Assembly: GCF_037078405.1 (NCBI RefSeq)
Contig: NZ_JAYMGZ010000004.1
Span: 310,001 to 374,000 of the forward strand
Direction of reading: 5' to 3'
DNA length: 64,000 bases
Source of the DNA: Haloarcula sp. DT43
GTDB lineage: Archaea > Halobacteriota > Halobacteria > Halobacteriales > Haloarculaceae
This document shows positions 8,352 to 15,829 of this stretch, piece by piece. Numbering within the stretch: the stretch's first letter is position 1; each line of letters begins with the position of its first letter. A model generated the notes under the pieces. The model did no database searches. It saw only the letters and a list, made by a program, of their open reading frames with translations, and was not told where the DNA came from. Made by a program: the position numbers and the translations under genes.

Positions 8352-9179
8352 TCAGGGAGTCGTCGTGACGACCGACAACCCCGATGCCGGCTGGTCCCCG
8401 GCTAGCGAGACGAGCAACCGCCAGCCGTCCGCGGTCCGTTCGGCGTGGGCCATCTGCGGCGTGACGCTCGTCCGGCGCAGCAGTTCGACGACGAGGGGCA
8501 ACACCGGACAGCGAAGGTCCGACAGCGTCGGGCGATAGTTTCGTAGCGTGATATGTTTCCGACACCGGCCCGGGCCACCGGCCGCGGGCTCCATCTCCGC
8601 CTCGTTGACCAGCCCCGCCGCTTCGAGGGCCGCGAGGGCGCCCCGAACCGGGTCCGGCCCGCTCGGCTTCCGCGGTAGCTGGCCGGCGGCTTCCCGGAGC
8701 GTGTCCGCCTGGGCGTCCGGTTCGAGGTGGGCCGCGAGCGCCTCGGCCATGCTCTCCAGCATCGCCAGACAGAGCCGTTCGCGGTTCTCGGTCTCCTCGG
8801 CCGCTTCGAGGTAGCTGTCGATGACCGCCTCCTCGACGGACCGGTGCCGGCCCGACAGCACCTCGAACAGTGCCCCGGCCACCGTGTGACAGTACTCCGG
8901 GAGCGACGGCGGGGCGGCGTCGACGGGGTCGGTCCCCCAGGGCGCTTCACAGACGATGAGCCCGTGGACGGTGACGCGGGGGTCGTACCGCCGGAGGGCG
9001 CTCCGGTAGGCGGTCGCCACGCTGGCGGCTTCGGCGGCCGTCTCGCGGTCGGGGAACTGCATGCCCGACACCGGGAACGGCGCTGCGCCCGTCCGGGCGC
9101 TCACGACCCGATACGGGCCGACGGCGACAGCGAGGTCCGAGAGCCTGTCACGGATGTCCGCGAGCGTTCGTCCGACCAT
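8352..9179 (-). CDS. Unknown haloarchaeal protein cotranscribed with an iron-binding lipoprotein
   Basis: The 275-aa soluble protein (MVGRTLADIRDRLSD...) has a mixed N-terminal half containing VHGLIVCEAPWG, a helical middle, and a C-terminal part with scattered Cys (GRCRKH, LRCPVLP) followed by a short terminal domain. I do not recognise it with confidence; it recalls haloarchaeal DUF7551-type proteins. It starts only 5 nt after the stop of the siderophore-type binding protein, so it should be read from the same iron-box promoter at 10.3 kb. No membrane segment or signal peptide is visible. Confidence 0.68.
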   Translation of the reverse strand: MVGRTLADIRDRLSDLAVAVGPYRVVSARTGAAPFPVSGMQFPDRETAAEAASVATAYRSALRRYDPRVTVHGLIVCEAPWGTDPVDAAPPSLPEYCHTVAGALFEVLSGRHRSVEEAVIDSYLEAAEETENRERLCLAMLESMAEALAAHLEPDAQADTLREAAGQLPRKPSGPDPVRGALAALEAAGLVNEAEMEPAAGGPGRCRKHITLRNYRPTLSDLRCPVLPLVVELLRRTSVTPQMAHAERTADGWRLLVSLAGDQPASGLSVVTTTP

Positions 9180-9184
9180 CGTCT

Positions 9185-10294
9185 CTACAGGTCCCCGGCA
9201 ACGATGTCGGCGACGCGCTGGCGGTCGAACAGTTCCCGGTCCACGTCGTACACCTGCGATGCGGCCCGTTCAGTCAGGACCAGGTTCGTTATCGGCCCCT
9301 GATACAGCGAGCCGCCGCGGTACACGTTTCCGTTCCGGACCGCCGTCAGTTCGCTCCCGGTCGGGTCCGCTTCGAGCGAGCGGACGACCGTCTCCTCGAA
9401 CTCGGCCCGCGTCTTGTTCTCCTGGCCCCGCAGGAGGAGGTACTCGGGGTCGATGTCCAGTAGGGTCTCGAAGTCGACCTGGCTCCGGTCGGAGTGGAAG
9501 TCCCTGACGTCCGTCTCCGCGAAGGCGTCGCGCACGCCCAGGTCTCGCCACTGCTTGAAACTCGTCCCGTCCTCGATGAGGTACGGCGAGAAACTGGTGG
9601 GCTCGTCGCTGCCGGCCCAGGCGATGGCCACTTCCGGCCGCTGTGAGTCCGACTCCGGGACGACGTCCCCCAGCGTCGCCTGGAACTCCCCGTGGAGGGA
9701 CTGGAACGCGTCGAACCGGTCGGTCCGCTGGAACGCCTGTGCCAGTTTCCCGAAGGCCTCGTACAGCGTGTAGTAGGTGTAATCGTGCCACTCGTAGCCG
9801 GTCGAGAAGATGCTGTTCCCGAAGAAAGGTGCGACCCGGGTCTCGATTTCCTCGACGTCGGACCGGTCCCAGGACCCGCGGCTCCGGAGGAAGTTCGGGT
9901 CCATGACGTGGATGTCGGCGTCCATCTCGTAGAACTGCTCCTTGCCGACGCCGCTGTCGCCCCACAACTGCCGAATCGAGCTCCCGTCGACGCTGACGCC
10001 CGGAATCCCGTCGTAGTACTGGGTGTGATACCGGGACGGTAACCAGACGCCCTCGGGCGGTTCGAGACCGAGCGCGATACCCATGTCCGCACAGCTCCCG
10101 TTGTTGGCGACCCAGACATCGGGCACGGACTCGAAAGTGGCCTCCCCGACCGGCTCCATCGAGACGGCGTACCCCGATTCCGTCGACGTCTCGGTCACGA
10201 CGTCCGTCGACTCGGTGCTGGACTGGCCCGAACAGCCGGCGACGGCCCCCGCCAGCCCGACGCCGGTCGCAACGATGTACTCTCGTCGGCCCAT
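9185..10294 (-). CDS. Iron(III)/siderophore ABC transporter substrate-binding lipoprotein
   Basis: The 369-aa precursor has RR at residues 3-4 and a lipobox AVAGC (C21), so it is a Tat-exported lipoprotein. The body resembles class-III periplasmic binding proteins of the FepB/BtuF type, with two lobes joined by a long helix (about 175-200) and a C-terminal AVRNGNVYRG segment typical of the family. No BtuC-type permease or matching ATPase is nearby, so its importer must be elsewhere. The promoter carries two TTAGG/CCTAA boxes and a CTTAAA TATA element 25-30 nt before the ATG. Iron ligand is inferred from the regulation. Confidence 0.86.
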   Translation of the reverse strand: MGRREYIVATGVGLAGAVAGCSGQSSTESTDVVTETSTESGYAVSMEPVGEATFESVPDVWVANNGSCADMGIALGLEPPEGVWLPSRYHTQYYDGIPGVSVDGSSIRQLWGDSGVGKEQFYEMDADIHVMDPNFLRSRGSWDRSDVEEIETRVAPFFGNSIFSTGYEWHDYTYYTLYEAFGKLAQAFQRTDRFDAFQSLHGEFQATLGDVVPESDSQRPEVAIAWAGSDEPTSFSPYLIEDGTSFKQWRDLGVRDAFAETDVRDFHSDRSQVDFETLLDIDPEYLLLRGQENKTRAEFEETVVRSLEADPTGSELTAVRNGNVYRGGSLYQGPITNLVLTERAASQVYDVDRELFDRQRVADIVAGDL

Positions 10295-10300
10295 ATATTT

Positions 10301-10314
10301 TTAGGTTCGCCTAA
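10301..10314. promoter_or_regulatory. Iron box (TTAGG ttcg CCTAA) at the siderophore-binding-protein promoter
   Basis: A perfect TTAGG-N4-CCTAA palindrome, 6 nt upstream of the ATG at 10294 (minus strand), between the TATA element (10319-10324) and the start codon. The leaderless promoter would be blocked by an iron-loaded DtxR/Idr-type repressor. Confidence 0.8.
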
Positions 10315-10318
10315 TACA

Positions 10319-10324
10319 TTTAAG
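10319..10324 (-). promoter_or_regulatory. TATA-like element CTTAAA for the siderophore-binding-protein operon
   Basis: On the minus strand CTTAAA lies 25-30 nt before the ATG at 10294, the standard archaeal TATA distance for a leaderless transcript. It is flanked by iron boxes on both sides. Confidence 0.5.
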
Positions 10325-10335
10325 CGTTCCCATAT

Positions 10336-10349
10336 TTAGGTGCGCCAAA
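10336..10349. promoter_or_regulatory. Second iron box (TTAGG tgcg CCAAA) upstream of the TATA element
   Basis: One mismatch from TTAGG-N4-CCTAA. It lies 35 nt from the first box and on the upstream side of the TATA element, the same bracketing seen at 3.9 kb. Confidence 0.6.
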
Positions 10350-10436
10350 AACGCCGAAACCGCCGGCCCGTGACGCGGCCTCCGTCACTGGGAATCCACA
10401 CAAGATATATCCGTGTGTGCTAACCACACACAGAAT

Positions 10437-10622
10437 ATGCAGGAGGCTTGGCTCCAACTGCAATGTCCGGGCTGTTCAGTTAGCTGGGAAGAACGCGTGT
10501 CCGACCTCCCGGCCCCGGAGACGCAGTTCGCCTGCGACGACTGTGGGACCGAACGGTCACTGTCGGAGTTCATGCGGACCGCCCGTGACCTCGAAGTACT
10601 GCAGGAGTTTACCGAAGCCTAG
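10437..10622 (+). CDS. Small zinc-ribbon protein (DUF7836-like)
   Basis: The 61-aa protein contains CPGC (about residues 10-13) and CDDC (about 33-36), a four-cysteine zinc ribbon, followed by a helical end ([17 protein letters not shown]). I chose the ATG at 10437 over an upstream in-frame GTG at 10413 because a GATATAT element at 10404-10410 sits 27-33 nt before it, consistent with a leaderless transcript. The pattern fits a small haloarchaeal zinc-binding family (DUF7836-like). Its stop codon overlaps the stop of the convergent pccX gene. The function is unknown. Confidence 0.74.
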   Translation: MQEAWLQLQCPGCSVSWEERVSDLPAPETQFACDDCGTERSLSEFMRTARDLEVLQEFTEA

Positions 10623-10894
10623 TACCGCGCTCGCGCCGCCGCCTTCCACTCCTCGCCGCGCTCGACCTCGTTCGGGCGGCGGCGCTTGCCGAAACTCGCC
10701 AGCCGGCCGGCCAGCGTCCACTCGTCGACGTACTCGACCGCGTCGCGCTGCTGAGTCGCCACGGCGGCCCGCTGGCGCTCGGTCAGGTGAGTGCCGACCG
10801 CGGCGGTGATAGCGGCCGCCTCGGCCTGGGAAGCGTCGGCTGGAATCGACAGCGAAGGGCCCTCGCTGTGCTGTGTGGGCTCGTGTGCCCCCAT
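10619..10894 (-). CDS. pccX: Propionyl-CoA carboxylase small (epsilon-like) subunit PccX
   Basis: The 91-aa protein starts [12 protein letters not shown] one nucleotide after the carboxyltransferase stop. It contains an alanine-rich helix ([16 protein letters not shown]) and a conserved-looking basic/aromatic tail ([17 protein letters not shown]). Acyl-CoA carboxylase epsilon subunits share this helix plus W-x-x-x-GR layout. A PccX of this kind is known to be required for propionyl-CoA carboxylase in Haloferax mediterranei. It is inferred to hold the alpha and beta subunits together. Its stop overlaps the opposite gene's stop by 4 nt. Confidence 0.8.
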   Translation of the reverse strand: MGAHEPTQHSEGPSLSIPADASQAEAAAITAAVGTHLTERQRAAVATQQRDAVEYVDEWTLAGRLASFGKRRRPNEVERGEEWKAAARARY

Positions 10895-10895
10895 G

Positions 10896-12473
10896 TTACA
10901 GCGGGATGTTGCCGTGGTCTTTCGGCGGGGTGTCCTCGCGCTTGCGCTCCAGGAGTTCCAGGTCCTGGATGAGGCGCTTGCGCGTGTCCTTCGGTTCGAT
11001 GACGTCGTCGAGGTAGCCACGTTTCGCCGGCCCGTACGGGTTGGCGAACTCGTCGCGGAACTCGTCCATCAGTTCCTGGCGCTTCGCGTCCGGGTCGTCG
11101 GCCTCCGCTATCTCGGTCCGGTAGAGGATGTTGACCGCCCCGCGGGGACCGAGCACCGCCATCTCAGACCCGGGCCAGGCGTAGTTCACGTCGCTGCCCA
11201 GGAACTTCGAGGACATGACGATGTACGCGCCGCCGTAGGCCTTCCGGACGACGACCGACAGCAGCGGCACCGTCGCCTCGGCGTAGGCGTAGATTAACTT
11301 CGCGCCCCGCCGGATGATGCCGTTGTGCTCCTGGTCGGTGCCGGGCATGAACCCGGGCACGTCGACGAGCGTGAGGATGGGGATGTTGAACGAATCGCAA
11401 AAGCGCACGAACCGGGCGGCCTTCTCCGCCGCGTCGATGTCGAGCGTCCCCGCGCTCACGCGTGGCTGGTTGGCGACGACGCCGACCGACCGGCCGTCCA
11501 GCCGCGAGAAGCCGATGACGACGTTGCGCGCCCAGTTGCCGTGGACCTCGAAGAAGGACTCCTCGTCGACGATGCTGTCGACGACCTTCGTCATGTCGTA
11601 GGGCTTGCGCGGGGCGGACGGGACGATGTCGGTCACGCCGGGAATCTCCCGGTCGGGGTCGTCCCACGGCTTGACCCGCGGCGGGTCCTCCATGTTGTTC
11701 GCCGGGAGGTACGACAGGAGACGGCGGATGTTCTCCAGGGCCTCCTCCTCGGAGGGGTACGAGAAGTGGGCCACGCCGGACTTCGTGGAGTGTGAGCCCG
11801 CACCGCCCAGTTCCTCCTTGGACACCTGCTCGCCGGTGACCGTCTCGATGACGTCCGGCCCGGTGATGAACATGTGGCTGGTGTCCTGGACCATGAACGT
11901 GAAGTCGGTCAGGGCCGGACTGTAGGTGGCCCCTCCGGCACACGGCCCCATAATCGCGGAAATCTGTGGAATGAGGCCGCTGGCCTTGGTGTTGCGCTCG
12001 AAAATCTTGGCAAAGCCCACCAGGGAGTCGACTCCCTCCTGGATGCGTGCGCCGCCGGAGTCGTTCAGGCCGATGACGGGCACGCCGTTCTCGATGGCCC
12101 GGTCCATCACCTTGCAGATTTTGTCGGCGACCACCTCGCCCACGGAGCCCCCGAGCACGGTGAAGTCGTGGGCGAACAGGAACACCTTCCGCCCGTCGAC
12201 CTCGCCGTAGCCGGTGACTACCGCGTCGCCGGCGAAGCGCTTCTCCTCCATCCCGAAGTTCGTCGACCGGTGCTCGACGAACGGGTCGACCTCGTTGAAC
12301 GTCCCGTCGTCGACGAGGAAGTCGATGCGCTCGCGGGCGGTCATCTTGCCCTTCTCGTGTTGGGACTCGATGCGGGCCTCGCCGCCGCCGAGTTCGGCCT
12401 CGGCTCGTTTCTCTCGCAACTCCTCGACTGCGTCCTCGGGCGTCTCGTCGGCTGGTTCTTCCTGTTGACTCAT
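10896..12473 (-). CDS. pccB: Acyl-CoA (propionyl-CoA) carboxylase carboxyltransferase beta subunit
   Basis: The 525-aa protein is a full-length biotin-dependent carboxyltransferase. It has the N-terminal [16 protein letters not shown] segment, the acyl-CoA oxyanion motif [25 protein letters not shown], and the C-terminal carboxybiotin site with [13 protein letters not shown]. The ATG at 12473 (MSQQEEP) is chosen because it lies one nucleotide after the phaB stop; the upstream in-frame extension would overlap phaB. The enzyme adds CO2 from carboxybiotin to propionyl-CoA, feeding methylmalonyl-CoA mutase, whose B12 subunit and chaperone lie at 40-42 kb. The biotin carboxylase alpha subunit is not in the window. 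Confidence 0.92.
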   Translation of the reverse strand: MSQQEEPADETPEDAVEELREKRAEAELGGGEARIESQHEKGKMTARERIDFLVDDGTFNEVDPFVEHRSTNFGMEEKRFAGDAVVTGYGEVDGRKVFLFAHDFTVLGGSVGEVVADKICKVMDRAIENGVPVIGLNDSGGARIQEGVDSLVGFAKIFERNTKASGLIPQISAIMGPCAGGATYSPALTDFTFMVQDTSHMFITGPDVIETVTGEQVSKEELGGAGSHSTKSGVAHFSYPSEEEALENIRRLLSYLPANNMEDPPRVKPWDDPDREIPGVTDIVPSAPRKPYDMTKVVDSIVDEESFFEVHGNWARNVVIGFSRLDGRSVGVVANQPRVSAGTLDIDAAEKAARFVRFCDSFNIPILTLVDVPGFMPGTDQEHNGIIRRGAKLIYAYAEATVPLLSVVVRKAYGGAYIVMSSKFLGSDVNYAWPGSEMAVLGPRGAVNILYRTEIAEADDPDAKRQELMDEFRDEFANPYGPAKRGYLDDVIEPKDTRKRLIQDLELLERKREDTPPKDHGNIPL

Positions 12474-12474
12474 G

Positions 12475-13218
12475 TTACCACTCCATCCCGCCGTTGACAC
12501 CAAGTACCTGCCCTGTCATGTAACTCGACTCCTCGCTCGCCACGAACCTGACGATGCCGGCGATGTCCTCGACGCGCGCGAACCGGTCGAGAGGGATTTC
12601 CCGCAGAATCTTCTCCTGGACGCGCTCGGGCACCTCCTCCAGCATGTCGGTCTTGACGAACCCGGGCGCGACGCAGTTCGCGGTCGACCCCGTGTGTGCC
12701 AGTTCCAGCGCGAGCGTCCGCGTGAACCCGAACAGCCCCGACTTCGTCGTCGCGTAGTTGGCCTGCCCGATGTTGCCCTGCTGGCCGACGACGCTGGAGA
12801 TGTTTATCAGCCGGCCGTGGTCCGCCTCGCAGATGTCGTCGTAGAACGCCTTCGTCCCGTTGAACACGCCGCCAAGGTTCACGTCGATGACCGTCTCCCA
12901 GTCCTCCCGGGTCATGTTCTCGAACTTCTTGTCGATGGTGATGCCGGCGTTGTTGACGAGCACGTCGGCGGGGCCGAACTCGTCGACCACCTTCTCACGC
13001 ATCGCCCGGACCTCGTCGAGTTTCGCCACGTCGGCCTGTGCCGCGATGGCGGTGCCGCCGCTCTCGCGGATGTCCTCGACGACGGCGCGGGCTTCCGCCT
13101 CCGAGGAGCGGTAGTTGACGACGACGTTGGCCCCGTGAGCACCGAGGTCTCTGGCGATTCCGCGGCCGATACCGCGCGAGGACCCGGTGACGACACAGGT
13201 CTGATTGTCCAGGTTCAT
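12475..13218 (-). CDS. phaB: Acetoacetyl-CoA reductase (PhaB/FabG-type SDR)
   Basis: The 247-aa short-chain dehydrogenase has the TGSSRGIGRGIA cofactor motif (residues 12-23), NNAG, the catalytic Ser (INISSVVG) with YATTK, and the C-terminal MTGQVLGVNGGM. It reduces acetoacetyl-CoA to 3-hydroxybutyryl-CoA with NADPH for polyhydroxyalkanoate synthesis; in Haloarcula hispanica a FabG1 of this type does this. It is first in an operon with pccB (1-nt gap) and pccX. The context links four-carbon monomer supply with propionyl-CoA removal, so it may influence PHBV composition. A role in fatty-acid-type reduction cannot be excluded. Confidence 0.86.
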   Translation of the reverse strand: MNLDNQTCVVTGSSRGIGRGIARDLGAHGANVVVNYRSSEAEARAVVEDIRESGGTAIAAQADVAKLDEVRAMREKVVDEFGPADVLVNNAGITIDKKFENMTREDWETVIDVNLGGVFNGTKAFYDDICEADHGRLINISSVVGQQGNIGQANYATTKSGLFGFTRTLALELAHTGSTANCVAPGFVKTDMLEEVPERVQEKILREIPLDRFARVEDIAGIVRFVASEESSYMTGQVLGVNGGMEW

Positions 13219-13404
13219 CTGTGGTTCCGGGTAGCCCTGTCGCTTCCTACGCTCATAACCTACTCTGGCAAAGCACAGCCAAATAACAGTTCTCCTAATA
13301 CTGCATTAAACGCGGGATCTAAAATATAATGACGCTCCGATTCCGAGCGGTATGACAATCAGAAAACGAATTCACGTGGGAAACAACGAGAGAACGGCAA
13401 ATAT

Positions 13405-13420
13405 TTTAGGATGGCCTAAA
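13405..13420. promoter_or_regulatory. Iron box (TTTAGG atgg CCTAAA) upstream of the RGP-like gene
   Basis: A perfect 6+6 palindrome with a 4-nt spacer, 16 nt upstream of the ATG at 13437. It overlaps the AT-rich AAATATTTTA that looks like the TATA element, so bound repressor would exclude TBP. Confidence 0.82.
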
Positions 13421-13426
13421 GAGGTG
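13421..13426 (+). promoter_or_regulatory. Shine-Dalgarno-like GAGGTG for the RGP-like gene
   Basis: GAGGTG immediately follows the iron box and ends 10 nt before the ATG at 13437. It supports this start and indicates a short leader, unlike the apparently leaderless neighbours. Confidence 0.5.
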
Positions 13427-13436
13427 GGGACAACAC

Positions 13437-14600
13437 ATGACAGCCGACATCTGCGTGATGGTCCCGACGATTCGAAACCACGAGTGTATGCGGTCGTACT
13501 TCCAGAACGCCCGCGACCACGGGTTCGACCTGGACCGGCTGTTCGTGGTGCTCATCACCGAGGACTTCTGTGACACCGACGCGATGGAGGCGATGCTGGA
13601 GGAGGAGGGCGTCGACGGGACCGTCTACGACGGGACCGCCCGCGAGGCGTGGTTCGAGACCCACGGCGCGGGCGAGTACGCACACCTCATCCCCGAGGCG
13701 AGCCACGCCCAGACCTCGTTTGGCCTGCTCTACATGTGGGCCAACGACTACGAGTACGGGGTGTTCATCGACGACGATACGCTGCCTCACGAGGACGCGG
13801 ACTTCTTCGGCACGCACATGGAGAACCTCGCCTACGAGGGCGAAATCGAGGCGGTCAGCTCCGACGAGCAGTGGGTCAACGTCCTCTACCAGAACGAGGA
13901 CGGCCACGGGCTGTACCCGCGCGGCTATCCCTACGCCGCGATGGACGAGACGGTCGAGACCGAGACGACCGGGGTCGACGACGTGGTCGCTTCACAGGGC
14001 CTCTGGACCAACGTGCCGGACCTCGACGCCGTCCGCATCCTCATGGACGGGGACCTCCAGGGGCAGGCCCAGACCCGCACCGCCGCCGAGGACTTCGGCG
14101 AGGACTTCGTCGCGGCCGAGGGCCAGTACCTCACCGTCTGCTCGATGAACCTCGCGTTCCGCCGGGAGGTCGTCCCCGCGTTCTACCAGCTCCCGATGGA
14201 CGACAACGAGTGGGACGTGGGCCGCTTCGACGACATCTGGTCCGGCGTCTTCCTCAAGCGGGCCTGTGACGTGCTGGGCAAGCAGATATACAACGGCGAC
14301 CCGCTGTGTGAACACAACAAAGCGCCCCGCTCGACGTTCTCGGACCTCACCAACGAGGTCCACGGGCTCGAACTCAACGAACACGTCTGGGAAATCGTCG
14401 ACGAGGCCGGCGCGGACGCCGACTCCTACGCCGAAGTGTTCGAGGACATCGCCGTGGCGATGGCCGAAGGGGACTTCAGCGACTGGGAAAACGGTGCCTT
14501 CCTTAACTACTGTGGGGAGTTCATGCTCGACTGGCTGGACTGCCTCGACGAACTGGAAGACGCCGCGACCCAGCGGGCATCCGCAACCGCGGACGACTAG
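13437..14600 (+). CDS. Reversibly glycosylated polypeptide / UDP-arabinopyranose mutase family protein
   Basis: The 387-aa protein matches the plant RGP/UAM family in order: IDDD metal site (111-114), PRGYPY with the autoglycosylated arginine position conserved (R162), ASQGLWTNVPDLDA (185-198; plant LSHGLWLNIPDYDA), SMNLAFRREVVPA (236-248) and RFDDIWSG (263-270; plant RYDDMWAG). The plant enzymes interconvert UDP-arabinopyranose and -furanose and become self-glycosylated. The archaeal substrate is unknown. It has no signal or membrane segment. Its own iron box and GAGGTG ribosome site precede it, and an iron-box operon follows 37 nt downstream. A conventional GT2-like glycosyltransferase activity is the main alternative. 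Confidence 0.87.
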   Translation: MTADICVMVPTIRNHECMRSYFQNARDHGFDLDRLFVVLITEDFCDTDAMEAMLEEEGVDGTVYDGTAREAWFETHGAGEYAHLIPEASHAQTSFGLLYMWANDYEYGVFIDDDTLPHEDADFFGTHMENLAYEGEIEAVSSDEQWVNVLYQNEDGHGLYPRGYPYAAMDETVETETTGVDDVVASQGLWTNVPDLDAVRILMDGDLQGQAQTRTAAEDFGEDFVAAEGQYLTVCSMNLAFRREVVPAFYQLPMDDNEWDVGRFDDIWSGVFLKRACDVLGKQIYNGDPLCEHNKAPRSTFSDLTNEVHGLELNEHVWEIVDEAGADADSYAEVFEDIAVAMAEGDFSDWENGAFLNYCGEFMLDWLDCLDELEDAATQRASATADD

Positions 14601-14614
14601 AAAGGCCTAAGTTG

Positions 14615-14630
14615 TTTAGGCAACCCTAAA
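14615..14630. promoter_or_regulatory. Iron box (TTTAGG caac CCTAAA) at the Fe3+ ABC transporter operon
   Basis: A perfect 6+6 palindrome with a 4-nt spacer, 7 nt before the ATG at 14638. A further half-site (GGCCTAAG) lies at 14604-14611. It gives the transporter operon its own iron-repressible promoter in the 37-nt gap after the RGP-like gene. Confidence 0.82.
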
Positions 14631-14637
14631 TCAAACA

Positions 14638-15828
14638 ATGAGCGATTCTACCGACACGGCTGGACGCAACGTAACGCAGTCACGGCGGCGCTTCCTCGCT
14701 CTCGGCGGCACAACTGCCGCGACAGCGCTCGCGGGCTGCTCCGGTATTCTCAGCGGCGGCGACGGCGGTGACGGTGGGACCGGCGCGGGTGCCGGCCAGA
14801 TTTCTCTGTCCGACTTCCGCGGCTCCGGCCCGCTGGTAGCACAGCGTGACGCCCCCGGCGGCACCTCAATCGAGGACCTGCCGGACCTCAGCGGCGAACT
14901 GACGCTGTATCTCGGCGGCGGTGAGGGTGGCCTCTACCTCGACCTCATCAATCTGTTCGAACAGCTGTACCCGGACTTCACGGCGAACCACCGGCTCGAA
15001 GCCTCCAGCGACCTCGCAAACACCATCATCGAGGAAAACGAGGCCGGCGCGAGCCCCGCCGACGTGTTCATGTCCATCGACGCCGGTTCCCTCGGTGCGG
15101 TGGCAAACGCCGGCGCGACCGCGAGCCTCCCCGAGGAGGCGCTGTCGACAGTCCCCGAGGCCTACCAGGACAGCGAGGGGCGCTGGGTCGGCATCGCCGG
15201 GCGCGCCCGCGCGATTCCGTACAACACGAACCAGATATCCGAGTCCGACATCCCGTCGACGGTCCGGGAGTTCCCCGAGGCGGCCGCCCTCGAGGACAGC
15301 ATGGGCTGGGCCCCGAGCTACGGCGCGTTCCAGTCGTTCGTCACTGCGATGCGGCTCATCCGCGGCGACGACGAGACGCGGGCCTGGCTCCAGGCGATGC
15401 AGGACCACGGCATCACGACCTACGACGACGAGTTCCGCGTCTCCAACGCCTGCGCCGACGGGGAACTGACCGCCGGCTTCGCCAACCACTACTACACGCT
15501 CCGGGTCCAGTCCGCCCGCGAGAGCGCGCCCATCGGCCTCGCGTTCACCGAGGGCGACGCCGGGGCGCTGGTCAACGTCTCGGGGCTGGAAATCATCGAC
15601 GGGACCGACAGCGCCGACCTCGCGTCGAACTTCGTCCGGCACGTCCTCTCGGCGGAGGCCCAGGAGTTCTTCGCCACCCGGACGTTCGCCTACCCGATGA
15701 TTCCGGGCGTCGCACCGGTCGGTGACCTGCCCCGCATCGACGACCTGAACCCGCCGGACATCAACCTGACCGAACTGGCCGACGTGGCCGGCACCGTCGA
15801 CTTACTTCGGGACGCCGGCGTCCTCTAA
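14638..15828 (+). CDS. Fe3+ ABC transporter substrate-binding lipoprotein (FbpA/FutA type)
   Basis: The 396-aa precursor has a Tat motif RRRFL (16-20) and lipobox ALAGC (C34), followed by a Gly/Asp linker. The mature part is a class-II iron-binding protein. Tandem tyrosines in NHYYTLR (Y285, Y286) match the Fe3+-coordinating tyrosines of FbpA. It is the first gene of a five-gene operon. It should present ferric iron to the permease that starts 2 nt after its stop. The iron box abutting the start supports the assignment. Confidence 0.9.
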   Translation: MSDSTDTAGRNVTQSRRRFLALGGTTAATALAGCSGILSGGDGGDGGTGAGAGQISLSDFRGSGPLVAQRDAPGGTSIEDLPDLSGELTLYLGGGEGGLYLDLINLFEQLYPDFTANHRLEASSDLANTIIEENEAGASPADVFMSIDAGSLGAVANAGATASLPEEALSTVPEAYQDSEGRWVGIAGRARAIPYNTNQISESDIPSTVREFPEAAALEDSMGWAPSYGAFQSFVTAMRLIRGDDETRAWLQAMQDHGITTYDDEFRVSNACADGELTAGFANHYYTLRVQSARESAPIGLAFTEGDAGALVNVSGLEIIDGTDSADLASNFVRHVLSAEAQEFFATRTFAYPMIPGVAPVGDLPRIDDLNPPDINLTELADVAGTVDLLRDAGVL

Positions 15829-15829
15829 C

